From Verrucomicrobiota bacterium (GTDB lineage Bacteria > Verrucomicrobiota > Verrucomicrobiia > Limisphaerales > UBA1100), in assembly GCA_028872645.1 (NCBI GenBank), contig JAPKDK010000156.1:1-6881 (forward strand): a stretch of DNA of 6,881 bases, in the 5' to 3' direction. Under the pieces are notes generated by a model, which saw only the letters and a program-made list of their open reading frames with translations, did not search any database and had not been told where the DNA came from. Positions 6,142-6,881 of the stretch are shown here, one piece after another. Made by a program: the position numbers and the translations under genes. Every line of letters begins with the position of its first letter. Position 1 is the stretch's first letter.

Positions 6142-6881
6142 CTAGTTGCCTGATTGACGACCAAAGAAAACAATTAACCCCCCCACAAGAAGGATAGGTA
6201 GGCCAAAGAGAGGGAGCCATGCAAAAATTGTTCGCGTTGGAGCAGTGGTCTCGGTGGTGGGAGAATTGGGTTTTGTTGCGGGAGTGTTGCCGCCTTGAGC
6301 GGGCTCCTTAGGCTGGCTGGTTACGGCTTGGGCGGGTTGGGATTCCACAGAGATTTTGGCTTGGGCACGGTCATCATAGGCCCGAATTTGGTTCTCTAAA
6401 AGTTGATCCCAATTCACAGAGGTGAGCAGGTCGAAGCCGGGGTTCTGCCGCTTTACTTGGCAAGAGCAGGGTCCGGAGAGGAAGGCGCTGGCTTCATCGA
6501 TCATGTCGGCGTTGATGCCTTTGCCGACGAGTGCGGGCAGCGCGCGGCCGCGGCCGAAGATGGGGAAGGTCATCGGTTCGTTAATATCCTTGAGGTCGTC
6601 TTCGCTGTTGATCAGCGTTGCACGGAAGGCGTCTTCGGCGGGGTCACCGGCGCGCAGGGTGACGACTGAAAATCTGAGCTTCAAATCTTCGGGCCGAATA
6701 GAGAGGTAGCCGGATTGGATGTCCTGCGTTTTCACTTCGGGCAGTTTGAGAGTTTGAGCCATATGTTGGAGGCGCGTTTCCAAAATTTGCCGCGCGGCGG
6801 TGTCCTTTTCTTTATTGCCGCATTCGACGAGCACCCACACGGCGCTGTCGCCGGCCTCGAGTTGGGCGGCCACCTTTTTGC
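6142..6881 (-). CDS. Membrane-anchored protein of unknown function, N-terminus outside window
   Basis: The frame is open to the window edge, so the 5' end is missing. I number from the GTG at 6873, which is not a convincing start because the frame continues upstream through Lys codons. The visible 243 residues hold a globular domain (1-170) with SAVWVLVECGNKEKD (10-24), PMTFPIFGRGRALPALVGKG (100-119) and a Cys pair in GPCSCQVKRQNPG (134-146). A Pro/Thr/Ser/Gln-rich linker (about 175-213), one strong transmembrane helix (about 216-237) and a short RQSGN tail follow. The domain therefore probably faces the periplasm, tethered by a flexible stalk. I recognise the globular part as similar to hypothetical proteins of Verrucomicrobiota and Planctomycetota but know no function for them. 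SAVWVL is reminiscent of a thioredoxin-like strand, but no CxxC redox motif is present. It converges on the oxidoreductase and is probably unrelated to it. Confidence 0.85.
   Translation of the reverse strand, partial: KKVAAQLEAGDSAVWVLVECGNKEKDTAARQILETRLQHMAQTLKLPEVKTQDIQSGYLSIRPEDLKLRFSVVTLRAGDPAEDAFRATLINSEDDLKDINEPMTFPIFGRGRALPALVGKGINADMIDEASAFLSGPCSCQVKRQNPGFDLLTSVNWDQLLENQIRAYDDRAQAKISVESQPAQAVTSQPKEPAQGGNTPATKPNSPTTETTAPTRTIFAWLPLFGLPILLVGGLIVFFGRQSGN

Noticed and set aside
6871..6873. GTG as the start of the membrane-anchored protein
   Set aside because: The frame stays open to the window edge and the domain seems to be entered midway, so the gene almost surely begins outside the window.

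Overview
The window looks like a chromosomal segment from the Planctomycetota-Verrucomicrobiota group, most likely Verrucomicrobiota. Three things point there. The DUF1549/DUF1553 and DUF1501 gene pair is hugely expanded in that superphylum and rare elsewhere. A degenerate 7-bp tandem repeat of a type I recall as scattered through verrucomicrobial genomes sits inside one gene. The DNA is moderately GC-rich, with no insertion sequence, phage, tRNA or CRISPR signal. Five protein genes cover almost everything; no gene-free stretch exceeds about 120 bp.

Layout. Positions 4881 down to 1 hold a three-gene minus-strand block that looks like one operon. It runs from a secreted six-bladed beta-propeller (4881-3931), across a 54-bp gap, to a large exported DUF1549-LamG-DUF1553 protein with a CxxCH motif (3876-1174). 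A one-base TGATG stop/start overlap then leads into a twin-arginine-signal DUF1501 protein (1174-1, cut by the window edge). A 119-bp divergent intergenic region (4882-5000) separates this block from a plus-strand Gfo/Idh/MocA-family oxidoreductase (5001-6101). That gene ends 40 bp from the tail of a convergent minus-strand gene (6881-6142, 5' end outside the window), which encodes a C-terminally membrane-anchored protein of unknown function.

How they may work together. The three operon products all carry export signals, so they probably act outside the cytoplasm. The oxidoreductase has no signal and should be cytoplasmic. DUF1501 is related to the alkaline phosphatase/sulfatase fold and the DUF1549/1553 protein carries a sugar-binding-type LamG domain, so a surface or periplasmic glycan-processing role is a reasonable guess but not shown. 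The most interesting observation is that the beta-propeller keeps five active-site positions of peptidyl-alpha-hydroxyglycine alpha-amidating lyase (three zinc-binding His, a Tyr and an Arg) at nearly the right spacing. It may therefore be a zinc enzyme rather than a structural propeller. Second is the in-frame use of the 7-bp repeat as coding sequence within the DUF1549 domain.
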